58,978 nt of DNA, from the NCBI GenBank assembly GCA_021300015.1, contig JAJTFB010000052.1:1-58978 (forward strand). Direction: 5' to 3'. Both the position numbers and the translations under genes were made by a program. This stretch comes from Pirellula sp. GTDB lineage: Bacteria > Planctomycetota > Planctomycetia > Pirellulales > Pirellulaceae. Below, one piece after another: positions 24,573-33,989 of this stretch. The number at the start of each line of letters is the position of its first letter. Position 1 is the first letter of the stretch. The notes under the pieces are model-generated. The model saw nothing but the letters and a program-made list of their open reading frames with translations. It ran no database searches and was not told the origin of the DNA.

Positions 24573-26866
24573 CTCAAGCCACGGTAGGCTCGAAGCCTTA
24601 GCGAATTCCCGACGACCAGCAAACTCGAGAGCCCCATGGCCAGGGCAGCGAGCATTGGGGAGAAGGTCCAGTTGGTCCACGGCGAGAGCCAACCGGCCGC
24701 AAGTGGCAGTAGGATCAGGTTGTAGCCGAATGCCCAGAAGAGATTTTGGTGGATGTTGCGCATGACGCTGCGAGCCAGTCCGATCGCCAGCGGTACTTGT
24801 GGGATAAAGCCCGACGCAAGAACCACATCGGCCGTGGAGATAGCGATTTGCGACCCGTTGCCCATGGCGATTCCGACGTCGGCGCTGGCCAAGGCAGGCG
24901 CGTCGTTGATGCCATCTCCAACGAAAGCCACCGTCTCACCGCCATCGCGATAGAGTTGGATTTTCTCCCCTTTTTCCTCGGGAGTTTGCTCCGCGTGCCA
25001 TCGCTCGACATGAAGCGTCTGAGCGACGGTACGAACGGCGGTGGATTGATCCCCCGAGAGGATTGTGGTGCGAAGTCCAAGCTTACTGAGCGCTGCGATC
25101 GTCGACTCGCTTTGCGGTTTGAGTGGGTCATGAACACCTAATGCACCGAGAATCTCCTTGCCTTGGGCCAACCAACTGACACTCAAAGCTTGTACGGACA
25201 ATTCGCGGTGGAGTTGGTCCGACTCTAGGTTGGTCAAACCCTGTTGCTCCATCCAGGAGTAGGAGCCAAGAGCAAGTTCCCGCCGGTCGCTGAGCTTGAC
25301 GCGTACACCTTTACCCGGGACGGCTTGGCTTTCGATGGCAAATCCTTTCGGTCGAAGCTCCAGCGTCGCCTCACGAATTGCGATGGAGATCGGATGATTC
25401 GATGATTGAGCAGCCATACGAGCAAGTCCGAGAATTTCAGATTCGCTATGAATAGGGGTCGATGTGGCAATTGGCCAAACTCCTTTCAGGAGCGGAGCGC
25501 CAAGAGTCAGCGTACCGGTTTTGTCGAAGATGACCGAGTCGACACGAGCGAGCTTTTGAATCGCTTCATGAGATCGAAATAGAATTCCAAGCTCGGCGGC
25601 CCGGCCGCTTCCGACCATCATGCTCATCGGCGAAGCGAGTCCCAGCGCGCAAGGGCAAGCGACAACGAGCACCGCGACGGCATGGACGAGAGCCTTTTCG
25701 AATGCCGATTCGGAGCTCAGCAACCACCATCCGAGGGCTGTCGCGATGGCCATGAGCAACACGGCAGGAGCGAAGATTCGAATGATGCGATCTAGGGTCG
25801 TCTGGATTGGGGGTTTGTGGGCTTGGGCGTCGATGACCATGGCCATCATGCGCGAAAGAAACGTGTCTTTGCCGATAGCCGTAACGCGGATCGTCAGTTG
25901 TCCGTTGCCGTTGATGGTACCGCCGATGACCCGATCGCCGATCGTTTTTTCCTTGGGGATCGGTTCGCCGGTGACCATTCCTTCTTGGACAAAACTGCTT
26001 CCCGTTTCAATCACTCCATCGAGCGGGATGGCTTGTCCCTCGTAGACTGCGAGTCGATCGCCGAGGGAGATCTCTGAGATAGCGACACGCTGCGTTTGCT
26101 GGTCCACGATGCGTTGGGCGTCTTGAGGTTGCAGTTTAGCCAATCCGTAGAGAGACTCTCTGGTCGATTGCTTGGAACGGGCTTCCAGATATTTACCTAG
26201 AAGTACCAAGCAGATCACGACGGCAGAGGATTCGAAATAGACATGCTGTTGGTGGCGGCCGAGCCAATTGGGGAAAAAGGTGATCAAGGAGCTGACCCCA
26301 TAGGCCGCAGTCGTTCCCATGACGACCAGGGCGTTCATATCGGGCGAAAGGTCTTTGATGCTATGGTACGCGTTTCGATAGAACCTCCGTCCGGGCCAGA
26401 ACTGAACGACGCTGGCCAATGCCCAGAGCACCCAGTTCCATTGCGGCATGCTCATCGATCGCATCATCAAGTCCATGAGTCTGCTCGATAGCATCGGGAG
26501 CATGGAAAGGAGAAAAACTGGAGTGGCAAAGAGGAGGGATATCCAGAAGTCGCGGCCTAAGGAAATCGATTCGGGATCGGTGGGTGAAGCGTCGGGGGGC
26601 GTTATCGGTGACAAGCGTGTGGCAGTGTAACCGGAGTTTTCGATCGACGCTTGGATTTTATCGATGGTCGCAGCGGTTGATTCCGGCGATTTCGGATTGA
26701 ATCGAACCGTAGCCCGTTCGGTGCCTAGATTGACCGACGCTTGGAGAACTTCAGGGATTTTGACGATGGCCCGCTCCACTCGGCCGACGCAGGCAGCGCA
26801 GGTCATCCCTCGAACCTGGAATTCGACGGTTCTTGGTTGGGGTTCGACCATCTCGTGGGGTTCCAA
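24566..26866 (-). CDS. copA: Copper-transporting P1B-type ATPase
   Basis: 766 residues. One N-terminal metal-binding domain with GMTCAAC (20-26), then membrane helices, the actuator domain with TGEP (299-302), the transmembrane CPC (404-406) that defines copper/silver P1B-1 pumps, and the phosphorylation site DKTGT (D448). SNHPIS (HP locus), GDGINDAPAL and the C-terminal MGLSS in the last helix also match. It exports Cu(I) from the cytoplasm using ATP. The residues before TGEP read FVQEGM where most members have an ES(M/L)(V/L)-type sequence, a mild deviation. No copper chaperone or CopY/CueR regulator is adjacent. Start ATG 26866. Confidence 0.93.
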   Translation of the reverse strand: MEPHEMVEPQPRTVEFQVRGMTCAACVGRVERAIVKIPEVLQASVNLGTERATVRFNPKSPESTAATIDKIQASIENSGYTATRLSPITPPDASPTDPESISLGRDFWISLLFATPVFLLSMLPMLSSRLMDLMMRSMSMPQWNWVLWALASVVQFWPGRRFYRNAYHSIKDLSPDMNALVVMGTTAAYGVSSLITFFPNWLGRHQQHVYFESSAVVICLVLLGKYLEARSKQSTRESLYGLAKLQPQDAQRIVDQQTQRVAISEISLGDRLAVYEGQAIPLDGVIETGSSFVQEGMVTGEPIPKEKTIGDRVIGGTINGNGQLTIRVTAIGKDTFLSRMMAMVIDAQAHKPPIQTTLDRIIRIFAPAVLLMAIATALGWWLLSSESAFEKALVHAVAVLVVACPCALGLASPMSMMVGSGRAAELGILFRSHEAIQKLARVDSVIFDKTGTLTLGAPLLKGVWPIATSTPIHSESEILGLARMAAQSSNHPISIAIREATLELRPKGFAIESQAVPGKGVRVKLSDRRELALGSYSWMEQQGLTNLESDQLHRELSVQALSVSWLAQGKEILGALGVHDPLKPQSESTIAALSKLGLRTTILSGDQSTAVRTVAQTLHVERWHAEQTPEEKGEKIQLYRDGGETVAFVGDGINDAPALASADVGIAMGNGSQIAISTADVVLASGFIPQVPLAIGLARSVMRNIHQNLFWAFGYNLILLPLAAGWLSPWTNWTFSPMLAALAMGLSSLLVVGNSLRLRAYRGLSH

Positions 26867-26982
26867 TGGTAAAGGGCTTGAGCTTGCGTGGCACGGTTGT
26901 GTCTATTAGCTTAGCGAAGCACTCCTAGGGTGTCGGGCTCAAAACCGTAGTTTAATCTTGAACTGAAATTGAAGGGGATCCC

Positions 26983-28668
26983 ATGCGACGTCTGATTTGG
27001 AAACGAATCTTTGCGACATTCTTCGGCGGTTGTGCTTTGTTGGGTTCTGCGCACGGCCAGGGTATCGAGGAGGTGCAAAAGAGAGTGTCGGAATCGACGC
27101 TCCGAGCCCACATTCGGTTCCTCTCGGATGACCTCTTGGAGGGCCGGGGTCCTGCGACTCAAGGGGATGCATTGACACAGTTGTATTTGGAGACACAGTT
27201 TCAATCCCTTGGACTGGAGATCGCCCCGGCGGTGGGTTCGTACCGTCAGGTTTTTCCGATGTTGGGATTGACCAGCGAACCGGAAAAACGGTGGCAATTT
27301 AAGTCTGCCAAAGGAGATTCGATTGGCTTGGATTACTTCAAGGATTTCATCGCCGTCGCGGGCAAGCCTGAGGCAAGCATATCGATCGAGGATGCCGAGT
27401 TGGTGTTTGTCGGATTTGGGATTCAGGCTCCAGAGTTCCAATGGGACGACTTCAAAGGGGTCGACCTGAAGGGGAAGATACTTGTGATGATGAACAATGA
27501 TCCAGAGGAGGATCCTGATTTATTTGCTGGCTCCAAGCGACTTTACTATGGACGTTGGGATTACAAGTACGAGAGTGCGGCTCGGCAAGGTGCAGCCGGT
27601 GCGATCATCATCCACACCGATTCTTCGGCGGGTTATCCCTTTAGCGTCATTCAAACGTCATGGACCGGTGAGGAGTTTGAGCTCAGGGATTCCTCAGGTC
27701 CGAGGATGGACATGAAGGGTTGGATGACCGAGTCGGCGACGCGTGAGCTGATGCGTTCAGGTGGGTTGGATTTGGACCAGTTGCGCATGCAAGCCCAGGA
27801 CAGAGGGTTCAAGCCCGTCCCGTTGGGGTTGCGGCTCTCGACGAGCATCGGATGCGTTGCGCGCGAACGAGTGACGGCCAATGTGCTCGGTGTTCTCCCT
27901 GGAAGCGATCCGAAGCTATCGGACCAGTACGTCGTCTTCATGGCCCACCATGACCACATCGGAATGTCGGCAGAGCGTGATGCCAATGGGGACAACATCT
28001 ACAATGGAGCGATCGACAACGCTTCGGGATCAGCGGCTTTGCTGACGATTTTAAGGGCGATCCGTGAGTCGGGCTATCGTCCCAAGCGATCGTTGCTGTT
28101 TGCGGCCGTGGGAGCTGAGGAGCAGGGTTTGCTTGGCTCGAAGTATCTTGCTGAGAATCCTCCGATCCCCAATGGCAAGCTATCTGCTTTGATCAACATC
28201 GACGGGATCAATTTCCTGGGTCCGACCCGCGATGTGCAGGTGATCGGATTGGGCAAAAGTTCGCTGGATCAATGGGTCCAAAGCGCGGCGACCAAGCAAG
28301 GCCGTACGGTGGTCGGTGATTTGGAGCCCAGCAAAGGTTATTACTATCGCTCGGATCAGTTTTCGCTGGCCAAGGTTGGGGTTCCTGCCGTCTACCTGCA
28401 CGGTGGCCATGCGGTGCGCAATCAGCCTGAGGGTTGGGGAAAAAAGCAGTTGCAGGCATGGACCGATAAGCACTACCATCAGCGTTCGGACCAGTATGAC
28501 CCTAGCTGGGATTTAAGCGGTGCGATCGAGGACATTCAGTTATTGGCCGAAGTTGGCTTAAATGCGGCCGATGCACAGCAGATGCAATCCTGGACACCTG
28601 GGGATGAATTCGAGTTGGCGCGCAAGCAGGCCATTGAGCAAGCGTCCAAGTCCGCAGAGCCGCGTTAG
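26983..28668 (+). CDS. Secreted M28-family aminopeptidase-like protein
   Basis: 561 residues. Signal peptide [26 protein letters not shown]. The catalytic domain is split by a PA domain (about 130-260; [32 protein letters not shown]). The zinc-binding residues appear in [36 protein letters not shown] and INIDGI, with a last His in the PAVYLHGG region, as in M28 di-zinc peptidases. It probably releases N-terminal amino acids from peptides in the periplasm. GAAGGGGA precedes the ATG. Its stop overlaps the stop of the convergent sigma54-activator gene by 4 bp. Confidence 0.9.
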   Translation: MRRLIWKRIFATFFGGCALLGSAHGQGIEEVQKRVSESTLRAHIRFLSDDLLEGRGPATQGDALTQLYLETQFQSLGLEIAPAVGSYRQVFPMLGLTSEPEKRWQFKSAKGDSIGLDYFKDFIAVAGKPEASISIEDAELVFVGFGIQAPEFQWDDFKGVDLKGKILVMMNNDPEEDPDLFAGSKRLYYGRWDYKYESAARQGAAGAIIIHTDSSAGYPFSVIQTSWTGEEFELRDSSGPRMDMKGWMTESATRELMRSGGLDLDQLRMQAQDRGFKPVPLGLRLSTSIGCVARERVTANVLGVLPGSDPKLSDQYVVFMAHHDHIGMSAERDANGDNIYNGAIDNASGSAALLTILRAIRESGYRPKRSLLFAAVGAEEQGLLGSKYLAENPPIPNGKLSALINIDGINFLGPTRDVQVIGLGKSSLDQWVQSAATKQGRTVVGDLEPSKGYYYRSDQFSLAKVGVPAVYLHGGHAVRNQPEGWGKKQLQAWTDKHYHQRSDQYDPSWDLSGAIEDIQLLAEVGLNAADAQQMQSWTPGDEFELARKQAIEQASKSAEPR

Positions 28669-30767
28669 GAGCCTTCCTGCAGGCGTTTCAGTTTACGATC
28701 GAGCGTCGATCGCTCGATCCCCAGAATTGTTGCGGCACGATTTTTTTGTCCTTGGGTGTGCTGAAGCGTCTGTGCGATATGTTCGAGCTCGACTTGTTCG
28801 AGGGTCCTTTCCCGATAGGGCTCGGCGAGCGGGGCTCCTGCGGGGCGATTCGATTCGATGCCAGGAATTTGGAGATGAGAAAGGGCCAAGTCCTCTGGTT
28901 CCGCCACTTCGCCTACGGCAAGAACGTGAGCTCGCTCGACAGAGTTTTTCAGTTCGCGAACGTTTCCTGGCCAATGGTAGGCGAGCATGGCTCGTCGTGA
29001 TCGTTCCGAAAAGAGAGTCGGACCGTACCCGGAGTTGTTTTTGAACTGCTTCAAAAAAAACTCGGCAAGTGGCAGCACGTCGGAGAGTCGTTCGCGAAGG
29101 GGTGGGATGCGCAGTTCGATGACTCGCAAACGGAAGTACAGGTCCGAGCGAAATCGCCCTTCTTGGACGGCTTGTTCGAGGTCTCGATTCGTTGCAGCTA
29201 CGATACGGACATTGGTCCGTATCGGCTTGTTGCTACCGAGCCTTTCAAAGGGATGGCCCTCGAGGACTCTCAGGAATTTGGATTGGATTTCCATGCTCAT
29301 CTCCCCGAGTTCATCCAGGAGCATCGTGCCGGTGTCGGCCAATTCGAACTTGCCGATTTTTCGATCGGTCGCACCGGTGAAGGCACCTTTTTCGTGCCCG
29401 AAGAGTTCGCTTTCCAGGAGCGTGGGGGAGAGGGCCGCGCAGTTGATCGTGACGAAGGGTCCTGAGGCGCGGGGACTGTTCTCGTGGATGGCACGAGCAA
29501 CAAGTTCCTTGCCCGTTCCGCTCTCGCCACGGATCAATACGGTCGCTTGGGTGGGGGCCACCCGGCGGACTTGCTCACGCAGCAGGTTCATCCCTTGGGA
29601 ATCACCGATCCAATCGCCATGCCCTAATTGCTGTTCGAGTTGTTCGAGCCGAGAGCTGGTCGATTGGAGTTTGGATTGGAGCAGGTGCTGTCTTGAAAGA
29701 TTCGCGATCGATACCGAGAGGACTTCGGCGATGGCTAGAGCGACTTCGAGGGCCTCTGGGCCAAGGTCCTTGCGACCGATCCGCGAGTACATGTGCAGGA
29801 CTCCGAAAAGCGATCCGTCGACCTGGATCGGCGCGGCGATCAGGGAGGTGGTCGTAAGGACGTGGCTGCCGCTTTGTTCGGGGTTGGCGATGAAGGAGGG
29901 GTCGGAGATAACATTTCGGGCCAGGATCGCCGATGGATCACGGACGAGGTTATGGACGAGGGTATCGGAGATCGGGTGGTAGGCCTTTCCGGCGAGTTCT
30001 TGCGCGGCCAAGACCGTCAGGATCGGGGCTTCGGAGTCGGAAGATTTGGTCCGATTCTGCTTGGACTCTTTGGCACTGCGATCGAGTTTGATCACCCCTC
30101 CGGCTTGGCATCCGGTGATCGCGAGGAGTTTTCGAAGTGCCAATTCGCAGGCTTCGCTGATCGATGACGATTTAGCGAGTTCGAAGGCTAAGGGTAAGAC
30201 CTCGATCGCCGCTGCGTTTGCGGTAAGCTCATAGGATGCAGTTTGTCCGGGAATTTCCGATCGTCGGGACGATTCGGGTCGGATCGGTGGTTCGATCTGT
30301 CCGGGGGGTAGAGGTCGAAGTTCGATCTCATGAGATTCCAGCATCGAGGCTTTGGCGCGTCGTTGGATGATCGATGGTGGCAGATCGGACTGCGTTTGAG
30401 AGCCCGGAGAATCATTAGCACCCTCAGAATCGTTAGGCGGGGGTACATAGTCGCTCAGAGAGTGAACAAAAGTCATCCGGCATGATGCGACCGTTATTTG
30501 ATTTCCTGGGGAAAGGACCTTAGGAGCGTCGATCTTGGAACCGTCGAGGAGGGTTCCGTTTCGGGACCCCAGGTCCCTAAGTATCCAGTTGCCGTCTTTA
30601 CAAGTGATTTCGGCATGGCGACGGCTGGCGCGTTCGTCGGCTACTGGGATTTCGTTGGAGGAAGCCCTTCCGACGACGAAGGTCTGGTCATTTTCCAAGC
30701 GAAAAACATCCGTCCAACGGTTTCCTTGGCGGATAATTAGGTACGCAGGTTGTTTGATTGGTTGCAT
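28665..30767 (-). CDS. FHA-GAF sigma54-dependent transcriptional activator
   Basis: 700 residues, four modules. FHA domain (about 10-110; [35 protein letters not shown]), which binds phosphothreonine. GAF domain (about 190-370; [16 protein letters not shown] ... [22 protein letters not shown]). AAA+ domain with Walker A GESGTGKE, the sigma54-contacting GAFTGA loop inside [11 protein letters not shown], and Walker [12 protein letters not shown]-terminal Fis-type helix-turn-helix ([21 protein letters not shown]). The architecture implies activation of RNA polymerase-sigma54 under control of Ser/Thr phosphorylation and a small-molecule or redox signal. Start ATG 30767 was chosen as it directly precedes the FHA domain. 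No kinase gene or convincing -24/-12 site lies close by. Divergent to the DUF1598 gene. Confidence 0.93.
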   Translation of the reverse strand: MQPIKQPAYLIIRQGNRWTDVFRLENDQTFVVGRASSNEIPVADERASRRHAEITCKDGNWILRDLGSRNGTLLDGSKIDAPKVLSPGNQITVASCRMTFVHSLSDYVPPPNDSEGANDSPGSQTQSDLPPSIIQRRAKASMLESHEIELRPLPPGQIEPPIRPESSRRSEIPGQTASYELTANAAAIEVLPLAFELAKSSSISEACELALRKLLAITGCQAGGVIKLDRSAKESKQNRTKSSDSEAPILTVLAAQELAGKAYHPISDTLVHNLVRDPSAILARNVISDPSFIANPEQSGSHVLTTTSLIAAPIQVDGSLFGVLHMYSRIGRKDLGPEALEVALAIAEVLSVSIANLSRQHLLQSKLQSTSSRLEQLEQQLGHGDWIGDSQGMNLLREQVRRVAPTQATVLIRGESGTGKELVARAIHENSPRASGPFVTINCAALSPTLLESELFGHEKGAFTGATDRKIGKFELADTGTMLLDELGEMSMEIQSKFLRVLEGHPFERLGSNKPIRTNVRIVAATNRDLEQAVQEGRFRSDLYFRLRVIELRIPPLRERLSDVLPLAEFFLKQFKNNSGYGPTLFSERSRRAMLAYHWPGNVRELKNSVERAHVLAVGEVAEPEDLALSHLQIPGIESNRPAGAPLAEPYRERTLEQVELEHIAQTLQHTQGQKNRAATILGIERSTLDRKLKRLQEGS

Positions 30768-30861
30768 CGCGCAAAGGCTGAAATAAACTAATAGGGAGCG
30801 GTTTGGGTTATCCCCCGTGTCCATCCTAGCACAATTTTTGGTGTTTTAACGGAGTACGATC

Positions 30862-32241
30862 ATGCGTTTTAGATTGTCGGGACTTGTTCAATCGTGGTTA
30901 CCACGGTCATTAGCCATTGTCATGGCTGCATGCTCCGTTTCGTTCGAGAACGCGACGGCTCAATTTGGAAACGTCTTTGGGAACCAAGGCGTCGGTGGGG
31001 TCATGATCGACTCCGATGGGGTACTAAGGAACTCAACGGCCGAGGATCAAAGCAGGAATCTTGAGCAACTCCGTTCGACGATGCAGGGCGCACAGGGGGA
31101 TCTTGCCAAGGCGACAGATCTTCGATTGATCTCCCTTAAAGGCATCCAGCAGATGGTGCTCGATGCTCAGAAGCAGGGCAAGTCCATCCCTGAGGACGTT
31201 TATTGTCTGGGTGGTCTGACCCGTATCGATTATGTATTTGTCTACCCTGAGCGAAACGACATTGTGATCGCTGGACCGGCCGAACCATGGGCTATCGGCC
31301 CACAGGGCTCGATCGTCGGAAAAAACACCGGCAGCCCAGTGGTCAACCTCGATGATTTAGCGACAGCATTTCGTTATGTAGACCAAGCTCGCAATGGAGG
31401 TGTTTCGGTTTCGATCGATCCGACCGAGCAAGGCTATCGCCAATTCAACCAAGCTCTTCGAAACCTTGGCGGAAACTTCAATCCATCGCAGGCCGCACCG
31501 GCATTGGCACGCGCGTTTGGCCCGCAGCAAGTAACCCTATCGGGACTTCCTGCCGACAGCCACATGGCGCGCGTGATCCTCGCGGCCGACTATCGAATGA
31601 AACTCTATGGGATGAATTTGGCCAAGCCGCCTGTGGCGGGTTTGCCGAGCTACATGGAGATGATCCAGAATCGATCGAACGCCTCGACTCAGATTCAGTC
31701 CCGTTGGTGGATGGCATGTGACTACGATGCGATCACCCACAGCAAAGACCGTTTGGCCTGGAAGATCTCCGGGCAGCGGATCAAAACCATGACCGAGACA
31801 GAAGCCTTCGACCAAGTAGGTCAGCGAAAGCAGACAGGCAAAGCCGATCCTGTAGCTAAGAAATGGGCGGATAACTTCACCAAGAAGATTGGCGAATTGG
31901 CCGTAAAGGATCCAGTTTTTGGCGAACTACGCAATGCGATGGACCTGTGCCTTGTAGCGGCATTGATCGAATCGCAAAACCTCCAATCTCTGGCTGCATG
32001 CGACTTGTCAAGCATCCTTGGAAACCGTGGACAAATCGAAACGATCAAGCTCGATGTTGCAAAATCGCTCGACCCTCAAATCAGCTTCTTGCAGACAGCC
32101 CAAGGTCTCTTGGTCTCGGCAAGTGGCGGTGTCATGATCGAGTCCTGGCACTTTGCGACCCAGGTCAAGGAAAATGAGTCGGTTGCTGGGGCGAAGGTCG
32201 CCATCACTAAACTGGACAACGATAAGATTTGGTACCAGTAG
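30862..32241 (+). CDS. Secreted DUF1598 protein
   Basis: 459 residues. The signal peptide covers about the first 32 residues, with cleavage near ATA-Q. The body matches the planctomycete-specific DUF1598 family: LRLISLKGIQQMVLDAQKQGK, LGGLTRIDYVFVYPERNDIVIAGPAEPW, VSIDPTEQGYRQFN, ADSHMARVILAADYRMKLYGM and SRWWMACDYDAIT. The family function is unknown. ACGGAG precedes the ATG at a normal distance. It is divergent to the FHA-sigma54 activator gene with 94 bp between them, so the two may share a control region (inference). The 174-bp gap after it holds nothing I recognise. Confidence 0.85.
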   Translation: MRFRLSGLVQSWLPRSLAIVMAACSVSFENATAQFGNVFGNQGVGGVMIDSDGVLRNSTAEDQSRNLEQLRSTMQGAQGDLAKATDLRLISLKGIQQMVLDAQKQGKSIPEDVYCLGGLTRIDYVFVYPERNDIVIAGPAEPWAIGPQGSIVGKNTGSPVVNLDDLATAFRYVDQARNGGVSVSIDPTEQGYRQFNQALRNLGGNFNPSQAAPALARAFGPQQVTLSGLPADSHMARVILAADYRMKLYGMNLAKPPVAGLPSYMEMIQNRSNASTQIQSRWWMACDYDAITHSKDRLAWKISGQRIKTMTETEAFDQVGQRKQTGKADPVAKKWADNFTKKIGELAVKDPVFGELRNAMDLCLVAALIESQNLQSLAACDLSSILGNRGQIETIKLDVAKSLDPQISFLQTAQGLLVSASGGVMIESWHFATQVKENESVAGAKVAITKLDNDKIWYQ

Positions 32242-32415
32242 TTTGGCGATTCAAATGGCCTGAAGGATCTAGCTGAGTTTTCACCAGATACCTATGCCTC
32301 GGACTCAAGGCGGTTTGGAGAATGAGGCTTGGGAAAACCAGCGACTTCCTCGCCGTTGGCTGCGGGTGAAACGATTGTTCGTGCCTCGAATCGAATTTAG
32401 TCGTGCTTTCAAGCT

Positions 32416-32952
32416 TTAGCGTTGTTCATCCGGGGCAATCTCCCGAGCGAGTACCTCATCGCTAGAGGAACGGAGAGAAGCTCCGATTGGCCGCGAACGC
32501 TTCGCTGTTTCACTAGCTTCGGCTAGCGCGAGTTCGACATCCCGGATCTTCGACGAAAGCTCTTTCGCAACATCAGGATTCGTATCCTTCGAAGCCTCAA
32601 CCCATTTGCCTAACAGGTTGTTGCGATCTTGCTCCAAACTCTTGGCCAACTCGCTAGCTTGTTCATAGAGCACGGCGTTAGGGACATGGGGCCGAAAATT
32701 GTCGAGTCTTCCTTGAACATAGAGACTTTGCTCTTCGAGTCTTCCCTCTTCATCCAAGGCCCGATCCGCGCGAGATAGGCTTTTTCTCCCCAAAGAGTCA
32801 ATCATGTCCTTACGAGCTTGGTGGGAACTCTCAATCAACCGATCGTTGGCTTCCAAAGCTTGAAGGTACTCGCGGGAGTCTTGACGACAGCCCCCAATGC
32901 AACCAAGAGAGACAAGCGATGCGAACAAAAAATGATGTACTAACTTCTTCAT
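32416..32952 (-). CDS. Small coiled-coil lipoprotein
   Basis: 178 residues. MKKLVHHFLFASLVSLGCIGGC has a lipoprotein signal with a Cys following IGG, so lipid anchoring is likely. The mature protein is almost entirely alpha-helical and charged (YLQALEANDRLIESSHQARKD; ELSSKIRDVELALAEASETAK), with heptad-like spacing that suggests a coiled coil. No family recognised. ATG at 32952 was chosen over a TTG three codons upstream. The upstream spacer to 33140 shows no gene. Confidence 0.75.
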   Translation of the reverse strand: MKKLVHHFLFASLVSLGCIGGCRQDSREYLQALEANDRLIESSHQARKDMIDSLGRKSLSRADRALDEEGRLEEQSLYVQGRLDNFRPHVPNAVLYEQASELAKSLEQDRNNLLGKWVEASKDTNPDVAKELSSKIRDVELALAEASETAKRSRPIGASLRSSSDEVLAREIAPDEQR

Positions 32953-33140
32953 GGAATCCAATGATTTCTAATGGCGTTAAGCGCAATCTCTCGTTTCGGT
33001 TTTCCGGCAAAACCTGATTCGTAAAAGCTACGCTTCTCGGCGAATTCTACGCAGGGATTCGAAACGGTCTACGGGGCCTCAAACAAACATCGCGTGTTTG
33101 TTAACGTAGCTTTGAATTCGAAGGTGCTAATAAATTTCGC

Positions 33141-33160
33141 AAAAAAAGGGGCCTTCGCCC
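33141..33160 (-). terminator. Rho-independent terminator of the foldase-acyltransferase operon
   Basis: On the minus strand GGGC-GAAG-GCCC (stable tetraloop hairpin) is followed by C and seven T. It lies about 83 bp downstream of the acyltransferase-like gene. The rest of 32953-33242 carries no gene. Confidence 0.7.
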
Positions 33161-33242
33161 AAGGATCACAGCAAGATCGATGCGCATATCCGGATTGTAA
33201 TGCATGCAATATCCCACTCAGAAAAAGACGCACCCAAAACTC

Positions 33243-33989
33243 TCAATCATGGAATGAAGCGTTTCGAATCGTATCAGCAAGTAACAGAAGTGAACGAGCG
33301 GCAAGAACGCCATCGAGGACTCGATGATCGCAAATCAAAGCAAAATCGCAGTGGCCGTCTTGCGAGATTGGCCCCATGGCTAAACTAGTGGCCGTGACTA
33401 AGGGATGATACAGATTCAGTGCGCCTAGATGGCCCAAGCTCGATAGGCTAAATGTCCCAAGATGCTTCGCGCGTTTCCTGCCACACCAGCGCATCAGCAG
33501 ATGCCAGTTGAGCCGTCGGAGCAAGGGTCCACGACGCTCGAGCCGCAAGCCGTCTCTGTAAACTTCCTGGATCGGCGCGGTCGTAAAATGATCGATCTTG
33601 GACTGCAACTCCACGAGCGATAATGCGTGCGGAGACGAAATTCTCGCCCAGATCAAGCGATCCTGACCATAAGCGTCACGGCGATGAATGGTCAGCGAAG
33701 CGACCGGTTCGGGATGTCGGTAGACATAGGCGACCGGACGGGCGACATAGACATCGCGCAATTCAGGGATTTCCTGGCTGACCTTACTGTACGCATGGGC
33801 TAGGACGGCGTTCCAACCGACTCGCAACCCCTTGGATTTAAGGGACTGCCTACGGTTCTCGACTTCCGAGACATCGACCCTGCTCATGATAGGAAAACTC
33901 GGGACTCGCTTAGCGACAATGGATGCATCGACGGGTGTACGTCTTTCGACCGGGACCCAATGCCGCGAGCCGCGACGACCTGAACTCAT
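33243..33989 (-). CDS. E2-like acyltransferase domain protein without lipoyl domain
   Basis: 248 residues resembling the catalytic domain of 2-oxoacid dehydrogenase E2/chloramphenicol acetyltransferase-fold enzymes. VGWNAVLAHAYSKVSQEIPELRD, ASLTIHRRDAYGQDRLIWARI, the SLSSLGHLGALNLYHPLVTATSLAMGPI segment (compare the E2 substrate-tunnel strands) and the C-terminal DHRVLDG are visible. DHRVLDG matches the E2 active-site motif DHRxxDG, where His is the general base. There is no lipoyl or subunit-binding domain, so it cannot act in a classical dehydrogenase complex; the acyl acceptor is unknown. Its ATG overlaps the stop of the upstream foldase gene (ATGA), which indicates translational coupling. 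Confidence 0.75.
   Translation of the reverse strand: MSSGRRGSRHWVPVERRTPVDASIVAKRVPSFPIMSRVDVSEVENRRQSLKSKGLRVGWNAVLAHAYSKVSQEIPELRDVYVARPVAYVYRHPEPVASLTIHRRDAYGQDRLIWARISSPHALSLVELQSKIDHFTTAPIQEVYRDGLRLERRGPLLRRLNWHLLMRWCGRKRAKHLGTFSLSSLGHLGALNLYHPLVTATSLAMGPISQDGHCDFALICDHRVLDGVLAARSLLLLADTIRNASFHD

Noticed and set aside
30827..30842. TAGCACAATTTTTGG resembling a sigma54 -24/-12 promoter before the DUF1598 gene
   Set aside because: Both critical dinucleotides (GG at -24, GC at -12) have a mismatch, and the start site it predicts would fall inside the ACGGAG ribosome binding site of the gene.
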